DNA of 6,187 bases, taken from assembly GCA_030622265.1 (NCBI GenBank), contig JAUXGG010000115.1, positions 1 to 6,187 on the forward strand, in the 5' to 3' direction. The DNA is from Candidatus Eiseniibacteriota bacterium (lineage in GTDB: Bacteria; Arandabacterota; Arandabacteria; Arandabacterales; Arandabacteraceae). Below the pieces are notes generated by a model. That model had not been told where the DNA came from. It ran no database searches and saw nothing but the letters and a program-made list of their open reading frames with translations. Below are positions 4,855-6,187 of this stretch, in pieces. The translations under genes were made by a program, and so were the position numbers. The first letter of the stretch is position 1. Every line of letters begins with the position of its first letter.

Positions 4855-6021
4855 TTGGCTGACATCCTGTTGTTTGCCGCAATAGGGCTTGTCGGATTCA
4901 GTTTTTCCCTTGTCTGCGTGCCACTTAGCCGGAGAGTATCCGGGTTTCTGAGGGCTGTGGACTTGCCCAAACCCGACAAGGTCCATAATGTTCCTATGCC
5001 CAGGCTGGGCGGGCTCGCCATATATTGTGGCTTCTGGTTGAGCATTCTGGTGCTTCACACCGTCCACGGGGAGATCCTGGCCGGCTTCGAGCACCAGCTC
5101 CGGGGCCTATTTGCCGGGAGCGCCCTCATACTGGCCGTGGGGGTCCTCGATGATATCTTTGGCCTGGGGGCCTTCATCAAGCTTGTGGTCGAGATCGTGG
5201 CCGCGGTGCTGGTGGTGAGTTTCGGGTTCCGGGTGCTGCCCAGTGGGAGCCTTGGATTCCTGGGCGGTTTCGGGGAGATACTGGTGCTGGCGGGCAGCGT
5301 ACTCTGGATCATATGGGTTACCAATGTTTTCAATCTCGCCGACGGCCTGGACGGCCTGGCCGCCGGGATCGGGGGGATTGTCAGCCTCAGCATCTTCGTG
5401 ATCGGCATGAGCCTGGGAGTGGGATGGATCGGGGTCTTAAGCATGGTGCTGTTCGGCGTGTGCAGCGGGTTCCTGGTTCACAACTTCCCGCCGGCTCGCA
5501 TCTTCATGGGAGACAGCGGCAGCCTCTTCCTCGGGTTCATATTCGCGGTGGTGATTATGGGGTTCAGCGGGGCCGATGGCGGTCACGGATTGTCCCTGTT
5601 CGGAGTACTGCTGCTCGGTGTACCGATGATAGACGGTGTGAGCGCGGTCTTAAGAAGACTCGTCAATGGCACCAACATAATGACGGGAGACCGGGACCAT
5701 CTCCATTACAAGCTCCTGCTGAGGAATGGCAGCCGCCGTAAGGTCGCCCTGATAATTTACATGATGACACTCGGATTCAGCGGGCTTGCCCTGCTGATCT
5801 ACTTTAAGTTCAACGGACAGGGGCCCCTTCTGGCATTCGGCGGGGCCTGCGTGGCGACGATTCTGTTTATGAAGCGCTTCCGCCTGCTGGAGCTTTACAT
5901 AAGCAGATATCACCTGCTGCCCGGAAGGAGTATTTCGGGGTTCCTGCTTGATGAGGGCCGGCTCGCGCAGACGGATCCCAAGCCTGAAGAGAGCCGCGAG
6001 CAGGTCACTTCGGTTTCGTAG
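4855..6021 (+). CDS. MraY/WecA/TagO-family undecaprenyl-phosphate sugar-1-phosphate transferase
   Basis: This polytopic membrane enzyme transfers a HexNAc-1-phosphate (usually GlcNAc-1-P) from a UDP-sugar to undecaprenyl phosphate at the cytoplasmic face, the first membrane step in making O-antigen, teichoic acid or similar glycans. Of the 388 residues most form hydrophobic helices: about 2-25, 52-70, 84-98, 107-124, 140-157, 172-187, 190-209, 222-238, 246-262, 296-317 and 323-339. Family motifs appear in order: DKVHNVPMPRLGG (41-53), VLDD (97-100, Mg2+-binding Asp pair), NVFNLADGLDGLAAG (157-171), RIFMGDSGS (215-223, with Asp220) and GDRDHLHYKLL (278-288). The last is the WecA-type His motif, reading HLHY where relatives usually have HxHH. 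A hydrophilic tail of about 30 residues (359-388), rich in Glu and Arg, follows the last helix. The start is TTG. The donor sugar cannot be read from the sequence. The protein is WecA/TagO-like rather than true MraY, given the glycan context and the His motif. Confidence 0.92.
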   Translation: MADILLFAAIGLVGFSFSLVCVPLSRRVSGFLRAVDLPKPDKVHNVPMPRLGGLAIYCGFWLSILVLHTVHGEILAGFEHQLRGLFAGSALILAVGVLDDIFGLGAFIKLVVEIVAAVLVVSFGFRVLPSGSLGFLGGFGEILVLAGSVLWIIWVTNVFNLADGLDGLAAGIGGIVSLSIFVIGMSLGVGWIGVLSMVLFGVCSGFLVHNFPPARIFMGDSGSLFLGFIFAVVIMGFSGADGGHGLSLFGVLLLGVPMIDGVSAVLRRLVNGTNIMTGDRDHLHYKLLLRNGSRRKVALIIYMMTLGFSGLALLIYFKFNGQGPLLAFGGACVATILFMKRFRLLELYISRYHLLPGRSISGFLLDEGRLAQTDPKPEESREQVTSVS

Positions 6022-6022
6022 T

Positions 6023-6044
6023 TTACCTGTAGGGCTTACCTGTA
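6023..6044. repeat. Two 9-bp direct repeats (TTACCTGTA) just after the transferase gene
   Basis: TTACCTGTA occurs at 6023-6031 and 6036-6044, separated by GGGC (13-bp period). The ends TTTAC (6022-6026) and GTAAA (6042-6046) are complementary, and so are GTA (6029-6031) and TAC (6037-6039), giving an imperfect hairpin with a CT/CT internal mismatch and a 5-nt loop. It overlaps a second small dyad, TAAAG-CGC-CTTTA (6043-6055). No T-run follows, so this is not a canonical intrinsic terminator, though its place between apparently convergent stops is where one would expect one. Confidence 0.4.
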
Positions 6045-6187
6045 AAGCGCCTTTATGCTACCCCAGGTTGATCCCTGAATAGCAGAGCTCGGCACTGTAT
6101 CCAATGAGAGATAGTCCAGCCTGGTCCTTCCTCCCGCTAACAGTTCGATCCAGTCGCCCGGGAAGTCGAATCCCTCGACAGCCAATC
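6036..6187 (-). CDS. Possible C-terminus of a convergent gene (partial, unknown function)
   Basis: On the minus strand one frame is open from the window edge to a TAA at 6038-6036 and encodes 49 residues. It reads AVEGFDFPGDWIELLAGG near the window edge and ends STWGSIKALYR. Other frames across this stretch look less protein-like. The composition is plausible, with acidic and aromatic residues early and a short Trp- and Lys-containing end. Codons at the 5' side end mostly in G or C like the other genes, less so toward the stop. The closing W-G-S-I-K-x-L-Y-R resembles, from memory only, short conserved tails at the ends of some large secreted proteins. That is an impression, not a match I can verify. 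If real, its stop lies only 14 bp from that of the transferase gene, making the two convergent. A 50-codon open frame can arise by chance at this G+C, so confidence is limited. Confidence 0.4.
   Translation of the reverse strand, partial: LAVEGFDFPGDWIELLAGGRTRLDYLSLDTVPSSAIQGSTWGSIKALYR

Larger units (their letters stand above)
4765..4855. repeat. 8-bp inverted repeat flanking the promoter
   Basis: ACCGCCGT at 4765-4772 is the exact reverse complement of ACGGCGGT at 4848-4855. The right arm covers the first base of the TTG start codon. The left arm lies upstream of the promoter, so only a read-through transcript could pair the two. An 8-bp match over this distance could be chance. Confidence 0.3.

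Noticed and set aside
6100..6187. Plus-strand open frame beginning at ATG near 6103 and running to the right edge
   Set aside because: It has no ribosome binding site and an improbable Ser/Arg/Pro-rich composition; the opposite strand reads more like protein.
1..6187. CRISPR array, transposon, tRNA/rRNA, toxin-antitoxin or phage-defence genes
   Set aside because: I found no spaced repeats, terminal inverted repeats with a transposase, RNA gene signatures or defence-type domains. All confident genes are sugar-nucleotide or lipid-carrier enzymes.

Overview
This window is a stretch of a bacterial surface-glycan (O-antigen, capsule or cell-wall glycopolymer) biosynthesis locus. It holds five co-directional nucleotide-sugar genes, then a polyprenyl-phosphate sugar-1-phosphate transferase under its own promoter, and at the right edge the probable 3' end of a gene on the other strand. 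By eye the DNA is about 60% G+C. Codon use mixes GC-ending codons with many AGG (Arg) and ATA (Ile) codons. Shine-Dalgarno sequences are strong (GGAGG/AGGGAG), two genes start with TTG, and one promoter is a near-perfect sigma-70/SigA type. This is clearly bacterial, but I cannot place the phylum. A moderately GC-rich, possibly uncultured lineage would fit (inference).

Layout. 1-890: an extended short-chain dehydrogenase (SDR) of the UDP-glucuronate decarboxylase (UDP-xylose synthase) type, cut by the left window edge. 916-1926: a Gfo/Idh/MocA sugar-nucleotide dehydrogenase. 1930-2685: a left-handed beta-helix (hexapeptide) acetyltransferase. 2697-3803: a DegT/DnrJ/EryC1/StrS PLP-dependent sugar aminotransferase. 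3796-4764: a second extended SDR, an epimerase/dehydratase/decarboxylase-like protein. The gaps are 25, 3 and 11 bp, followed by an 8-bp overlap, so these genes look like one operon. 4765-4854 is a 90-bp intergenic region with a TTGACA-17 bp-TATGAT promoter. 4855-6021: a WecA/TagO/MraY-family membrane transferase. 6022-6187 contains two 9-bp direct repeats and an open minus-strand frame ending at 6036 that I read tentatively as the C-terminus of a convergent gene.

How they work together. Dehydrogenase, acetyltransferase and aminotransferase in one block is the WlbA-WlbB-WlbC (WbpB-WbpD-WbpE) module. In that module the C3 hydroxyl of a UDP-GlcNAc-type sugar is oxidised, aminated and N-acetylated, giving a UDP-2,3-diacetamido sugar. 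The 6-dehydrogenase (WbpA type) and 2-epimerase (WbpI type) are not in the window, so it is open whether the product is a uronic acid or the neutral sugar (GnnA/GnnB-like chemistry). The flanking SDRs probably supply UDP-xylose or another modified sugar. The last gene would load a sugar-1-phosphate onto undecaprenyl phosphate to start glycan assembly at the membrane. I see no mobile element, CRISPR array, tRNA or rRNA. The families are all known. The features worth a second look are the gene combination, the enlarged acetyltransferase, the ambiguous second SDR and the right-edge ORF.
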